From Sedimentisphaerales bacterium (GTDB lineage: Bacteria > Planctomycetota > Phycisphaerae > Sedimentisphaerales > Anaerobacaceae): DNA of 64,000 bases. The notes beneath the pieces are model-generated. The model ran no database searches and was not told the DNA's origin. It saw only the letters and a program-made list of their open reading frames with translations. Where the stretch lies: the NCBI GenBank assembly GCA_016931715.1, contig JAFGEF010000041.1:38966-102965 (forward strand). Direction: 5' to 3'. Below, piece after piece: positions 55,985-64,000 of this stretch. Positions within the stretch are counted from its first letter, which is position 1. Each line of letters starts with the position of its first letter. Made by a program: the position numbers and the translations under genes.

Positions 55985-57436
55985 TTATACCGTATAAGTT
56001 GAAGCAGCGGTTTGGCCGCCGTGGCCTGTCCAGTTTGTATGGAAAAATTCACCACGCGGCTTATCAACTCGCTCGTATGTATGCGCTCCGAAATAGTCTC
56101 TCTGAGCCTGCAGCAAATTTGCAGGTAAACGCTCGCTGCGATAACCATCATAAAATGCCAGTGCAGAAGTTATTGCAGGCATAGGAATCCCGAGTTTTAC
56201 TGCGTTGGTAACTACACGCCGCCATGAGGATTGAGCTTTTCTGATAGCTGTTTTGAAAAACGGGTCGAGCAGCAGATTTTCCAGTTTTGGTTTTTTCGTG
56301 TATGCTTCTTTGATTTTACCCAGGAAGACTGAGCGGATAATACAACCGCCGCGCCACATCAGGGCGATACCGCCGTAGTTGAGGTTCCATTTGTATTCCG
56401 CCGCCGCGGCTCGCATAAGCTGATAGCCTTGTGCATAACTTATTATTTTTGATGCGTAAAGAGCCTGCTGTAAATCGTTCAGGAATTTAGCTTTATCTCC
56501 TCTGAATTTTGACTTGGGACCTCTCAGAACTTTAGATGCTTTTACGCGTTCTTCCTTCAGCGCTGACAAGCATCGCGCGAAAACAGCTTCGCCAATAAGC
56601 GTTAAAGGCTGTCCCTGGTTCAATGCTTCAATAGCAGTCCATTTGCCTGTTCCCTTCTGGCCTGCCGTATCGAGAATAAGGTCGATTACCTCGCTGCCAT
56701 CCTTATCCTTGAAACCGAGGATATCACGCGTTATTTCGATAAGATATGAGTTCAGCTCACCTTCGTACCACTGCGCGAAGCAATCGTGCATCTCCTTGTT
56801 CGACATGCCGAGTCCGTCTTTCATCATCTGGTATATTTCGCAAATAAGCTGCATATCACCATATTCGATGCCGTTATGAACCATTTTCACGAAATGGCCG
56901 GCTCCGTTTTCTCCTACCCATTCGCAGCATGGCTCGCCGGCATCTGTCTTGGCGCAAATCGCCTGGAAGATTGGCTTGACGTGCACCCAGGCAGGGGGTG
57001 AGCCGCCGGGCATGATGGACGGCCCCAGCAGCGCGCCTTCTTCTCCGCCCGAGACGCCTGTGCCGATATAGAGCTTGCCCTTGCTCTCGACATATTCAGT
57101 GCGATGAATCGTATCAGGAAAATGCGAGTTGCCGCCATCGATGATTATATCGCCATTTTCGAGATGAGGCAGGACCATATCGATAAACGCATCAACAGCA
57201 GTACCGGCTTTGACCATAAGCATAATCTTTCGCGGGGTTTTTAGATTCGCGACAAGCTCTTCGATGGAATGACAGCCGATTATTTTTTTGCCTTTAGCCC
57301 GGCCATTGATAAAATCATCCACTTTCGAGACGGTTCTATTGAAACAGGCGACTGTAAAGCCCTTGCTTTCCATGTTCAAAATCAGGTTTTCTCCCATTAC
57401 TGCCAAACCTATAAGTCCAATATCTGCTTTAGACAT
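55985..57436 (-). CDS. gnd: 6-phosphogluconate dehydrogenase (decarboxylating)
   Basis: 483 residues, the dimeric long form. GLAVMGENLILNMESKGF is the NADP(+) site, GTGVSGGEEGALLGPSIMPGG is the conserved central segment, and GAGHFVKMVHNGIEYGDMQL holds the catalytic Lys/His. It makes ribulose-5-phosphate, CO2 and NADPH. SD AGGAGAAA precedes the ATG. Together with transketolase and Nfn it supports an NADPH-handling role for the region. Confidence 0.97.
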   Translation of the reverse strand: MSKADIGLIGLAVMGENLILNMESKGFTVACFNRTVSKVDDFINGRAKGKKIIGCHSIEELVANLKTPRKIMLMVKAGTAVDAFIDMVLPHLENGDIIIDGGNSHFPDTIHRTEYVESKGKLYIGTGVSGGEEGALLGPSIMPGGSPPAWVHVKPIFQAICAKTDAGEPCCEWVGENGAGHFVKMVHNGIEYGDMQLICEIYQMMKDGLGMSNKEMHDCFAQWYEGELNSYLIEITRDILGFKDKDGSEVIDLILDTAGQKGTGKWTAIEALNQGQPLTLIGEAVFARCLSALKEERVKASKVLRGPKSKFRGDKAKFLNDLQQALYASKIISYAQGYQLMRAAAAEYKWNLNYGGIALMWRGGCIIRSVFLGKIKEAYTKKPKLENLLLDPFFKTAIRKAQSSWRRVVTNAVKLGIPMPAITSALAFYDGYRSERLPANLLQAQRDYFGAHTYERVDKPRGEFFHTNWTGHGGQTAASTYTV

Positions 57437-57674
57437 TTTATTTCTCCTAAATTGTGTTCTTGGTTGCCATATTCATTATGGCTGCTGATTTTAACAAACA
57501 AAACTGTTAAATCTGCCATAATATAATCTGTGTAATATAATAAAATTTTAGCGGGGTCGTCAATAAGAATTAAAAATCTAAGGCAAGCTGTGTAATGGTG
57601 TATTTAGAGAGTTCGCCTGAAAATATATGTTTTCTCTACTGGCGATAAAAAACTTTCAATAATTACTGAAGATT

Positions 57675-59153
57675 TTATTTTTTGGCGAGGTAAGCGTTTA
57701 TCGAAGCTGCGGCGACTCTGCCCTGGCCCATTGCGAGTATTACAGTTGCTGCGCCGGAAACAATGTCACCTCCTGCGAAAACGCCGGGGACTGATGTCGC
57801 CATCGTATTCTCATCGACAACTATCGTTCCCCATCGCGTCATTTCAAGCTCGGGCATAGTCTGCGAGATAAGCGGATTCGGCGTATTTCCGATGGCTATG
57901 ATAACTGTATCAAGCTCAATAATAAATTCCGAACCTTTAATCGCAACTGGTCTTCTTCTGCCAGATTCGTCTGGCTCGCCAAGCTCGAATTTGAGACATT
58001 CGATAGCCGTAACTTTACTGTTTGCATCGCCAATAACTCTTTTGGGGCTTTGAAGCATGTGGAATTCTACGCCTTCCTGTTTTGCGTGATGGACTTCCTC
58101 AATTCGGGCGGGCATTTCTTTTTCAGTTCTGCGATATATCAGATAAACTTTTTCAGCGCCGAGCCGAAGTGCGGTTCTGGCTGCGTCCATCGCGACGTTT
58201 CCGCCTCCGATGACTGCTGCTCTTTTTGACTGAACAATCGGTGTATCTGCGCCGGAGCCATAGCTATATGCCTTCATAAGATTAGCGCGTGTGAGAAACT
58301 CATTTGCGCTGAATACACCAACGAGAGATTCGCCCTCTATTCCCATGAAATTCGGCAGACCTGCACCTACACCTATATAGACAGCGTCAAAGCCGTCTTC
58401 ATTCATCAATTGCTGAATTGTCCGGGTTTTGCCGACGATAAAGTTATAATTAAGATGAACGTCCATTTTAGTGAGCGTGTCGATTTCCTTCTGCACGATT
58501 GCTTTAGGCAGCCTGAACTCCGGAATTCCATAGACCATAACACCGCCAGGTTTATGGAATGCCTCGAACAGGGTAACATCATGACCTGCTCTTCTCGTAT
58601 CAGCCGCCGCGACAATGCCTCCCGGACCGGAACCGATTATCGCAACTTTTTTTCCGGTTGGAGCTGCAACTGCAGGAGTAGATTCCGAATTACTGTTGAG
58701 GTCTGCGACGAACCTTTCAAGTCGTCCGATTGAAACAGCTTTTGTAGGGTCTTTGAATTTTTTTCCGACTGTGCATGTAAGCTGGCACTGGTTCTCCTGC
58801 GGGCAAACTCGTCCACAAACCGCCGGAAGAAGTGAATTTTCCTTTATTATCGAAAGAGACTTTTTATAATCACCTTCAGCAATCGCTTCGATGAAATCTT
58901 TTATCCTGATTTTTACCGGGCAACCCTCGATACACGGCGCGTTCTTGCAGCGAAGGCAGCGCAAAGCCTCGATTCTCGCATGAGTTTCCGTGTAGCCTGT
59001 AGCGACTTCATTGACGTTTGTTCTTCTGACCTGCGGGTCCTGCTCTGGCATTTCCTGAAGCGGTATTTTATATCTTTCTGCGGCTGTAAGTATGCCGGCT
59101 TTCTGCTTTTCTATGAGTCCCTGTAACAATTCTTGCCTTTCTTTTTCAGTCAT
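57675..59153 (-). CDS. nfnB: NfnB-type subunit (GltD-like, NADPH site) of transhydrogenase
   Basis: 492 residues. The N-terminal Fe-S region has CLRCKNAPCIEGCPVKI and CGRVCPQENQCQLTC, the FAD site is GSGPGGIVAA, and the second nucleotide site GGGNVAMDAARTALRLG has the form seen in NADPH-binding GltD proteins. The end has FAGGDIVSGAATVILAMGQGR. Standing alone it could be a glutamate synthase small subunit. Beside the NfnA-like gene 43 bp upstream it is best read as the large subunit of NADH-dependent ferredoxin:NADP oxidoreductase. Confidence 0.85.
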   Translation of the reverse strand: MTEKERQELLQGLIEKQKAGILTAAERYKIPLQEMPEQDPQVRRTNVNEVATGYTETHARIEALRCLRCKNAPCIEGCPVKIRIKDFIEAIAEGDYKKSLSIIKENSLLPAVCGRVCPQENQCQLTCTVGKKFKDPTKAVSIGRLERFVADLNSNSESTPAVAAPTGKKVAIIGSGPGGIVAAADTRRAGHDVTLFEAFHKPGGVMVYGIPEFRLPKAIVQKEIDTLTKMDVHLNYNFIVGKTRTIQQLMNEDGFDAVYIGVGAGLPNFMGIEGESLVGVFSANEFLTRANLMKAYSYGSGADTPIVQSKRAAVIGGGNVAMDAARTALRLGAEKVYLIYRRTEKEMPARIEEVHHAKQEGVEFHMLQSPKRVIGDANSKVTAIECLKFELGEPDESGRRRPVAIKGSEFIIELDTVIIAIGNTPNPLISQTMPELEMTRWGTIVVDENTMATSVPGVFAGGDIVSGAATVILAMGQGRVAAASINAYLAKK

Positions 59154-59195
59154 TTTAAGGATTGTCCCAAAAATTTAACCGGATGAACCGGATGT

Positions 59196-60053
59196 TTATT
59201 TTTTATCCAAACCTATTTTACAGTGGTGTGTCTTATATTTTTCGTGCTCTTTCTGCTCCGAGTTTTTATAGGCTCCGAGTCTTTTCATCATCAAATCGAA
59301 ATTGACTTTATGTCCATCGAATTCCGGTCCGTCAACACAGACGAATTTGGGTTTTCCATCATATTCGATTCTGCATCCCCCGCACATACCTGTTCCGTCA
59401 ATCATGATCGTGTTGAGTGATACTTCCGTTGGAACAGCGAATTGCTTGGTTACTTCACAACAGAATTTCATCATTATCGCCGGTCCGATGGCATAAGCCT
59501 GGTCTGGCTTCGGATTACGCTGGCAGACTTCTTTTAGAGGTTCTGTAACCAGAGCTTTTCGCCCATACGAACCGTCATCTGTGGTAACAATCAATTCGTC
59601 GCTTATCGCTGCGAATTCTTTTTCGAGGATAATCAGCTCTTTGTTCCTGGCGCCGAGTATGCTGATAATTGTGTTTCCCTGTTCTTTCAGAGCTGTTGCG
59701 ATGGGAAGCAGGGGGGCGTTTCCGATTCCGCCGCCGACACAGACTACCGTGCCGAACTTTTTCAGATGAGTCGCTTTACCCAGAGGCCCTGCGACATTTG
59801 CGATTGTATCTCCGACATTCAAGTCGGAAAGCTCTGCGGTTGTTTTTCCAACACGCTGCCAGATAAGCTGGATAGTTCCTTTTTTCGGATTTGCACCAGC
59901 GATTGTAAGCGGGATTCTCTCGGAATACTCGTTACTAATACTGATAATCACGAATTGACCGGGCTGCCTTGCCGCTGCAACCAGCGGCGCCTCAATCTCG
60001 GCGGTGAAAACGTCGTTCGATAACTGCTGCTTCGATATAATTTTATGTGCCAT
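59196..60053 (-). CDS. nfnA: NfnA-type subunit (PyrK-like FAD/[2Fe-2S])
   Basis: 285 residues. An FAD-binding barrel (QPGQFVIISISNEYSERIPLTIAG), an NAD(H) domain (CVGGGIGNAPLLPIATALK) and a C-terminal [2Fe-2S] site with Asp and three Cys ligands: IDGTGMCGGCRIEYDG, then FVCVDGPEFDG. The D-x4-C-x2-C spacing fits NfnA. Together with the next gene it should couple NADH, NADPH and ferredoxin by flavin-based bifurcation. A PyrK or sulfide dehydrogenase subunit is the main alternative. Confidence 0.85.
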   Translation of the reverse strand: MAHKIISKQQLSNDVFTAEIEAPLVAAARQPGQFVIISISNEYSERIPLTIAGANPKKGTIQLIWQRVGKTTAELSDLNVGDTIANVAGPLGKATHLKKFGTVVCVGGGIGNAPLLPIATALKEQGNTIISILGARNKELIILEKEFAAISDELIVTTDDGSYGRKALVTEPLKEVCQRNPKPDQAYAIGPAIMMKFCCEVTKQFAVPTEVSLNTIMIDGTGMCGGCRIEYDGKPKFVCVDGPEFDGHKVNFDLMMKRLGAYKNSEQKEHEKYKTHHCKIGLDKK

Positions 60054-60175
60054 ATTTTTTCTTAAATCCTAACTTTTGATAAAACAATTATTATTTCATA
60101 ATAAAATTCCTTTGTCAAGTATGGTTATAAATAGCGGATTATAAATACTATAAGAATATCTTCTAAATGTATTAA

Positions 60176-61357
60176 CTAATCCTTAATTTGCTTTAGGAGC
60201 TTTGACATAATTACCCGATTTTTCTTTTTTGATGTCGAGCTTTTCAATTCTTCGAGAAGTTTTTTTTGTCTGTCTGTGAAACAGATCGGGCTTCGTGGGT
60301 CGAAGTCGGCTACGTTGCAGGTTTGGCGAATTGATGAAATCAAATTGTCTATGCCTGTTTGTTCTTTAGCACTTATCTTTACATAATTTGAAAGAAATGA
60401 GGGGAGCTTATTGGTATTGAATTTTGGAAGAAGGTCAGATTTATTGAGGACTGTAATTATTCTTTTGCCTGTGAAATCGTTAAAAATGCCATAATCAAAT
60501 TCTATGTCTCTGCTGTTATCGAGAACCAGTAAAATCAAATCGGCTTGTCCGATTAATTCGAGACTCTTTTTTTGAGCAGTATTATCAATATTGTCACTCT
60601 GTACCAGTAAATTATCATCAAGACCCGCAGTATCAATCAGTTCGAGTGACATAGATTCGATTTTACAATTCGCCGTGACCCAGTCGCGTGTTGTGCCGCT
60701 AATATCAGTGACAATGGATTTTTGTTTTCCAGCCAGGCAATTCAGAAGTGAGCTTTTACCTGTATTCGGAGGGCCTGTCAGGATTATTTTGCAGCCGAAT
60801 ATTATCAGTTTCGCAATTGCGCTGTTCGATAAAATATCTTCAACCTGTTTATGAAATGAGCTTATCGGAATTGTATCTATGTCCCTGAGCCATTCGCGAG
60901 CTTCTTTGCCCAAACCATAATCGACCTGGTTCAGAACAATCTTTGTGCCTTCGAGAGTTTTTGCCTGAGCCTGAACTGTCATGGCTTCCTGTGCGATTGC
61001 GTCATTTTGCTTTTGCACAGAGAGGATTTTTATTTGAAGCTGCTCATCAGTCAGAATCTTGATCTTGTGTTTTCGGAGCAGCTTAATAATCAGCTCGGCA
61101 ACGAGAGGATTGCCATGACAATGAATTGCAAAAGAAGAATCTGCTTCGCAGCCAATTGTCACCTGGTCGATTGTTTTTGGGCCATCATGAATTGTTCCAA
61201 GCAGAATTTCTCCACTCTCGTATCGTAAATGTTTTTCCGATGCAGGCTTAAATATCTCTTTGATTACAGATTCTGAGTTTTCACCAAAAACCTGAACCGT
61301 CGATATCGCACCGGTCCCTTTGCCGGTCATTACTGCTGCGAATAATTCCTTTTCCAT
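60176..61357 (-). CDS. MnmE-like GTPase, lacking the C-terminal Cys motif
   Basis: 393 residues, shorter than the usual 450 of MnmE. An N-terminal domain resembles the MnmE folate part but does not have the usual ATPxG opening. GTPase motifs are present: GPPNTGKSSLLN (G1), DISGTTRD (G2), DTAGL (G3) and NKSDL (G4), in the MnmE order inside a helical domain. The C-terminus ends SKLLKQIKD, with no CxGK motif that MnmE uses for tRNA modification. A true MnmE elsewhere in the genome is possible. It lies 12 bp downstream of coaX. Confidence 0.78.
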   Translation of the reverse strand: MEKELFAAVMTGKGTGAISTVQVFGENSESVIKEIFKPASEKHLRYESGEILLGTIHDGPKTIDQVTIGCEADSSFAIHCHGNPLVAELIIKLLRKHKIKILTDEQLQIKILSVQKQNDAIAQEAMTVQAQAKTLEGTKIVLNQVDYGLGKEAREWLRDIDTIPISSFHKQVEDILSNSAIAKLIIFGCKIILTGPPNTGKSSLLNCLAGKQKSIVTDISGTTRDWVTANCKIESMSLELIDTAGLDDNLLVQSDNIDNTAQKKSLELIGQADLILLVLDNSRDIEFDYGIFNDFTGKRIITVLNKSDLLPKFNTNKLPSFLSNYVKISAKEQTGIDNLISSIRQTCNVADFDPRSPICFTDRQKKLLEELKSSTSKKKNRVIMSKLLKQIKD

Positions 61358-61369
61358 ATTTCATGCAGC

Positions 61370-62164
61370 CTATTGCTGATCGTTAATAGTATCGATGAAT
61401 TTTTTATAGGCCAGAAAGATGCCTTTGACAACGAGATTTGGGACATAATCATCAACGAAATCGCAGTCAGAGAATATTGTTCTCGCGCCTGAACCGGTAA
61501 TAATAGTTTGCGGCCAATTACCAAGCTCCTCCGCGTAGCGCCGTGTCACTTCCTGCAATGCCCCGATAATCGAATAATATAGTCCGCAGTTGATTGCATC
61601 GACTGTTTTTTTGCCGTATGGACCTTTCGGCCTGGTAACTTTTATATTCGGAAGCTGAGCAGTATAATCCCGCAGGGCCTTTGCGCTGATTTCAAAACCC
61701 GGGCAAATTACGCCACCTAAGAAAATCCCGTTTTTGTCGACAAGGTCGATAGTTACCGCCGTTCCGAAATCCGCTACGACAACCGCATCTCCGACCACAT
61801 CAAAAGCCGCCGCGGCTGCGACAACTCTGTCTGTGCCGACTTTATCCGGCTCATCAACCCAGAGATTCATAGGAAGGGGAATATCTTTCCCGATAACGTG
61901 TACTTTCTCATCGAAATTTTCTTTCGCGATATCTTCGATTGTCTTTGTCCATACGGGTTTTACACTGCTTACCACTATAACACCGTCACGTCTCTTTTCT
62001 TTCGAGCTTTTAGAAATCGGGATTTTTTCCCATACCGTTTTCAGGCAGCTTTCAAGCTTCTCCCGGTTATCACCTGCTATGGACTCGATAGACTCTTCAT
62101 TATTATCAAGAAAAAGAGCGATGCCAATATTCGTATTGCCAATATCTATTGCTATTACATTCAT
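61370..62164 (-). CDS. coaX: Type III pantothenate kinase
   Basis: 264 residues. IDIGNTNIGIALF near the start is the phosphate loop, DKVGTDRVVAAAAAF and DFGTAVTIDLVD follow, with GGVICPGFEISAKALRDYTAQLP and GLYYSIIGAL as family markers. It phosphorylates pantothenate in CoA biosynthesis. It heads a likely two-gene unit with the MnmE-like GTPase. CoA would also serve the E2 subunit encoded earlier. Confidence 0.94.
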   Translation of the reverse strand: MNVIAIDIGNTNIGIALFLDNNEESIESIAGDNREKLESCLKTVWEKIPISKSSKEKRRDGVIVVSSVKPVWTKTIEDIAKENFDEKVHVIGKDIPLPMNLWVDEPDKVGTDRVVAAAAAFDVVGDAVVVADFGTAVTIDLVDKNGIFLGGVICPGFEISAKALRDYTAQLPNIKVTRPKGPYGKKTVDAINCGLYYSIIGALQEVTRRYAEELGNWPQTIITGSGARTIFSDCDFVDDYVPNLVVKGIFLAYKKFIDTINDQQ

Positions 62165-62341
62165 AATTTATCTTTCAAAGTGCACTAACTGTAATTCCTA
62201 TTTGTACTCTATTGTCTTATGAAAGTCAATTTGAACTGAAATTGGCATAAAAAGGAAAATTTTTTCAGTTTTCGATAGACAAAACACCTTCATCGGTCAC
62301 TATATATATGGAATTGCCAAAACTTGAGGATTCCCGAGTTG

Positions 62342-62881
62342 ATGACACCAAGTGATAAGATGTTAGTAGAAGCTGTTTTTGAAGGTGAAAAAGCGGCTTT
62401 TGAAGAGCTTTACGACCGCTATGCACCTCTTGTAAGGGCTGTTTGCTATGATACGACAGGTAACCTTGCAGATGCACAGGACCTTGCGCAGGATGTTTTT
62501 ATGAGGGCTTTTGAAAAACTCAAAAACCTGCGTGAGCCGGAACTTTTTGCAAGATGGATTGTAGCAATAGCAAGATTCAGATGTAAAGAATGGCAGCGCG
62601 AACAGGCACGAACTCAGAAAAAATATTCAGGCCCGAATGAAACATACGCCGCTTCTGACAGTCAGTTAAATGACGGCCAATTGGAGCAGCTCCGGGAAAA
62701 AATCAGAAATCTGCCTGCGCAGGAAAGATTAGCTCTGCATACATTTTATCTACAGGAAAATTCGGTCGAGGACGCCCGAAAAATATTCGGGCTTTCAAGG
62801 TCGGGATTCTATCGCGTTCTCGAAAGGGCGCGGAAAAATTTGGCAGAATTGTTATCTAAAGAAAGTCAGGATGTCCAATGA
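62342..62881 (+). CDS. ECF-type RNA polymerase sigma factor
   Basis: 179 residues from ATG 62342; a TTG at 62324 gives six more residues. Region 2 is FEELYDRYAPLVRAVCYDTTGNLADAQDLAQDVFMRAFEKL and region 4 ends with the HTH SVEDARKIFGLSRSGFYRVLERARKNL. It directs RNA polymerase to a small set of promoters, perhaps for envelope stress. The stop TGA overlaps the start of the next gene (ATGA), a standard sigma/anti-sigma arrangement. Confidence 0.9.
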   Translation: MTPSDKMLVEAVFEGEKAAFEELYDRYAPLVRAVCYDTTGNLADAQDLAQDVFMRAFEKLKNLREPELFARWIVAIARFRCKEWQREQARTQKKYSGPNETYAASDSQLNDGQLEQLREKIRNLPAQERLALHTFYLQENSVEDARKIFGLSRSGFYRVLERARKNLAELLSKESQDVQ

Positions 62882-64000
62882 AAGAGCCATTGGAAAAACA
62901 ATTAGAAAACGCTTATAAAATTTTTAAGAACGACCATGAGCTTCTGCGCGGAAATTTGATGGATTCTATTGGTCAGCCTCAAATAGAAAACGAAAAAGAA
63001 CAGGAACAAACTTACTTACCAAAACGTGCAAGCTCGGGTTTATCTTTAGGAGAGCTTATAATGAATAGCAGAATATTTAAAATCGCCGCTGGAATTATTA
63101 TCGTTGGAATAGTCGCAATAGCATTAAAAATCTTCACCGGCACGAATACAATTACAAGTGTCTCTTTCGGTGATGTATTAAATCAAATTCATGGAAAAAG
63201 CTACACATTCGATATGTCATTTATTGATGGAGGTAAAGTTCAGGGGACGAATAAGTGCATGATGCTCCAACCTGGAATTATGAGAACTGACACGCCGGAA
63301 ATTTGGGGCGGAATAACTTCAATTTCAAATTTCAATACAGGTGAAAGAATAATGATTGTTCATGGCCAGAAAACTGTTATGAATTTGAAGGATATTCCTG
63401 AGATTGGTGAAAATGCGCAAGACGTCGGACCATTTGCCATGCTTCAAAATCCTATCGAGAACTTATGGAATATACAGGATGGTACAGAAACTGTCCTTGA
63501 AGAAAAAGAAGTCGATGAACAATCCGCGATTGGTTTTAAAGTTGAACAGAAAAGTGAAGATTTTTCAGTTGACATTATTGTCTGGGCAAATAACGAAACA
63601 GGTTCTCCAATCCAGGTTGAAATTAACTTATATAATCCCGAAAATAATTCTGAAGTTGTGACTATATTATTAGACAATTTCGATTTGGAAGTAAAACTTG
63701 ATCCCGGTCTTTTCAGTATGGAAATACCTGAAAGTTATACTATGGCGTACCAGAAAACAATTGAGGAAACTGTCCAGGAAGGTGAATCAACTCCCGAAGC
63801 TGATAAAATTCAGCAGAGTATTAAACTGTGGAGTAACGGTCAGGAAGATAAAGCAGTCGAAACTCTTCTTAGCATTGACTGGACGAAACCTTTTGATTTT
63901 TCAGGTGAGATGTACTTCTTCTATCTTAAGGATAAAGAATATATCCAGCTCAAACAGGAAGACCAGCAGAAGGTTTCTCAGGAAATTACCGATATGTCAA
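62878..64000 (+). CDS. Membrane protein with LolA-like domain, probable anti-sigma partner (cut by window end)
   Basis: 374 residues are visible and the frame is open at 64000. An N-terminal cytoplasmic part of about 60 residues (KEPLEKQLENAYKIFKNDHELL) precedes one TM helix near 68-84 (IAAGIIIVGIVAIAL). The rest is a beta-rich region with the pattern of LolA/outer-membrane lipoprotein sorting folds ('SYTFDMSF', 'MRTDTPEIWGG', 'LDPGLFSMEIPESY'), and a charged tail. The 4-bp overlap with the sigma gene suggests it controls that factor. No zinc-binding anti-sigma motif was found. Confidence 0.75.
   Translation, partial: MKEPLEKQLENAYKIFKNDHELLRGNLMDSIGQPQIENEKEQEQTYLPKRASSGLSLGELIMNSRIFKIAAGIIIVGIVAIALKIFTGTNTITSVSFGDVLNQIHGKSYTFDMSFIDGGKVQGTNKCMMLQPGIMRTDTPEIWGGITSISNFNTGERIMIVHGQKTVMNLKDIPEIGENAQDVGPFAMLQNPIENLWNIQDGTETVLEEKEVDEQSAIGFKVEQKSEDFSVDIIVWANNETGSPIQVEINLYNPENNSEVVTILLDNFDLEVKLDPGLFSMEIPESYTMAYQKTIEETVQEGESTPEADKIQQSIKLWSNGQEDKAVETLLSIDWTKPFDFSGEMYFFYLKDKEYIQLKQEDQQKVSQEITDMS

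Noticed and set aside
1..64000. CRISPR arrays, tRNA or rRNA genes
   Set aside because: No regularly spaced direct repeats, no cloverleaf-like sequences and no rRNA-like stretches were noticed in the intergenic regions read.

Overview
The window looks like a piece of a planctomycete chromosome, most likely class Phycisphaerae and perhaps near the Sedimentisphaerales. This is inferred from protein content, not from a marker gene. The pointers are several secreted PQQ-like beta-propellers of the 'WPxWRGP' type, two DUF1593 proteins, a TIGR03790 protein, a KamA-type radical SAM protein, a sigma factor paired with a LolA-like membrane protein, and moderate to low GC. No rRNA, tRNA, CRISPR array or complete insertion sequence was seen.

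Layout. 1-2331: two tandem paralogous secreted TPR-like proteins (the first cut by the window edge) and a small lipoprotein. 2483-6211: an AT-rich FRG-domain gene, a DUF2442 gene, an orphan DNA methyltransferase and clpX. 6394-15248: a tight six-gene leftward operon for a surface polysaccharide, with an ABC exporter (Wzm/Wzt), a 1417-residue four-domain glycan enzyme, a GT29 sialyltransferase-like enzyme, a pyruvyltransferase-like protein and a GT2 enzyme. 15429-19256: VanZ, TIGR03790, KamA and an initiating sugar-phosphate transferase. 19366-30341: an eight-gene leftward operon of iron-sulfur, flavin and beta-propeller proteins. 30476-39501: two DUF1593 proteins, a membrane-anchored propeller, an L-fucose isomerase homologue, and the E2 and fused E1 subunits of a 2-oxo acid dehydrogenase. 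39719-47793: lipoprotein, DUF6398, DedA-like, AMMECR1, aminotransferase, dtd, secreted ankyrin protein and parB. 47794-49076: a 1.3-kb AT-rich gene-free region with two perfect parS sites and two long imperfect dyads. 49077-53670: rdgB, topA and an archaemetzincin-like lipoprotein. 53789-62164: transketolase, 6-phosphogluconate dehydrogenase, the Nfn transhydrogenase pair, an MnmE-like GTPase and coaX. 62342-64000: a sigma factor and its probable membrane partner, which runs off the window.

Best candidate for an undescribed system: the 19366-30341 operon. A Tat-exported ferredoxin, a NapH/FixG-like membrane polyferredoxin and a three-TM beta-propeller are translationally coupled to a NuoE-NuoF-ferredoxin fusion and a NuoG-like/GltD-like flavoprotein. 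Two secreted propellers and a Cys-rich membrane protein follow. The inferred picture is an NAD(P)H-linked flavin and Fe-S module in the cytoplasm wired through a membrane polyferredoxin to the periplasm, with propeller proteins as scaffold or redox partners. Nfn, 6-phosphogluconate dehydrogenase and transketolase elsewhere in the window fit an anaerobic or fermentative cell managing NADH, NADPH and ferredoxin pools. Secondary candidates are the four-domain glycan enzyme with its bacterial GT29 neighbour, the paired dyads beside parS, and the lipid-anchored metzincin.
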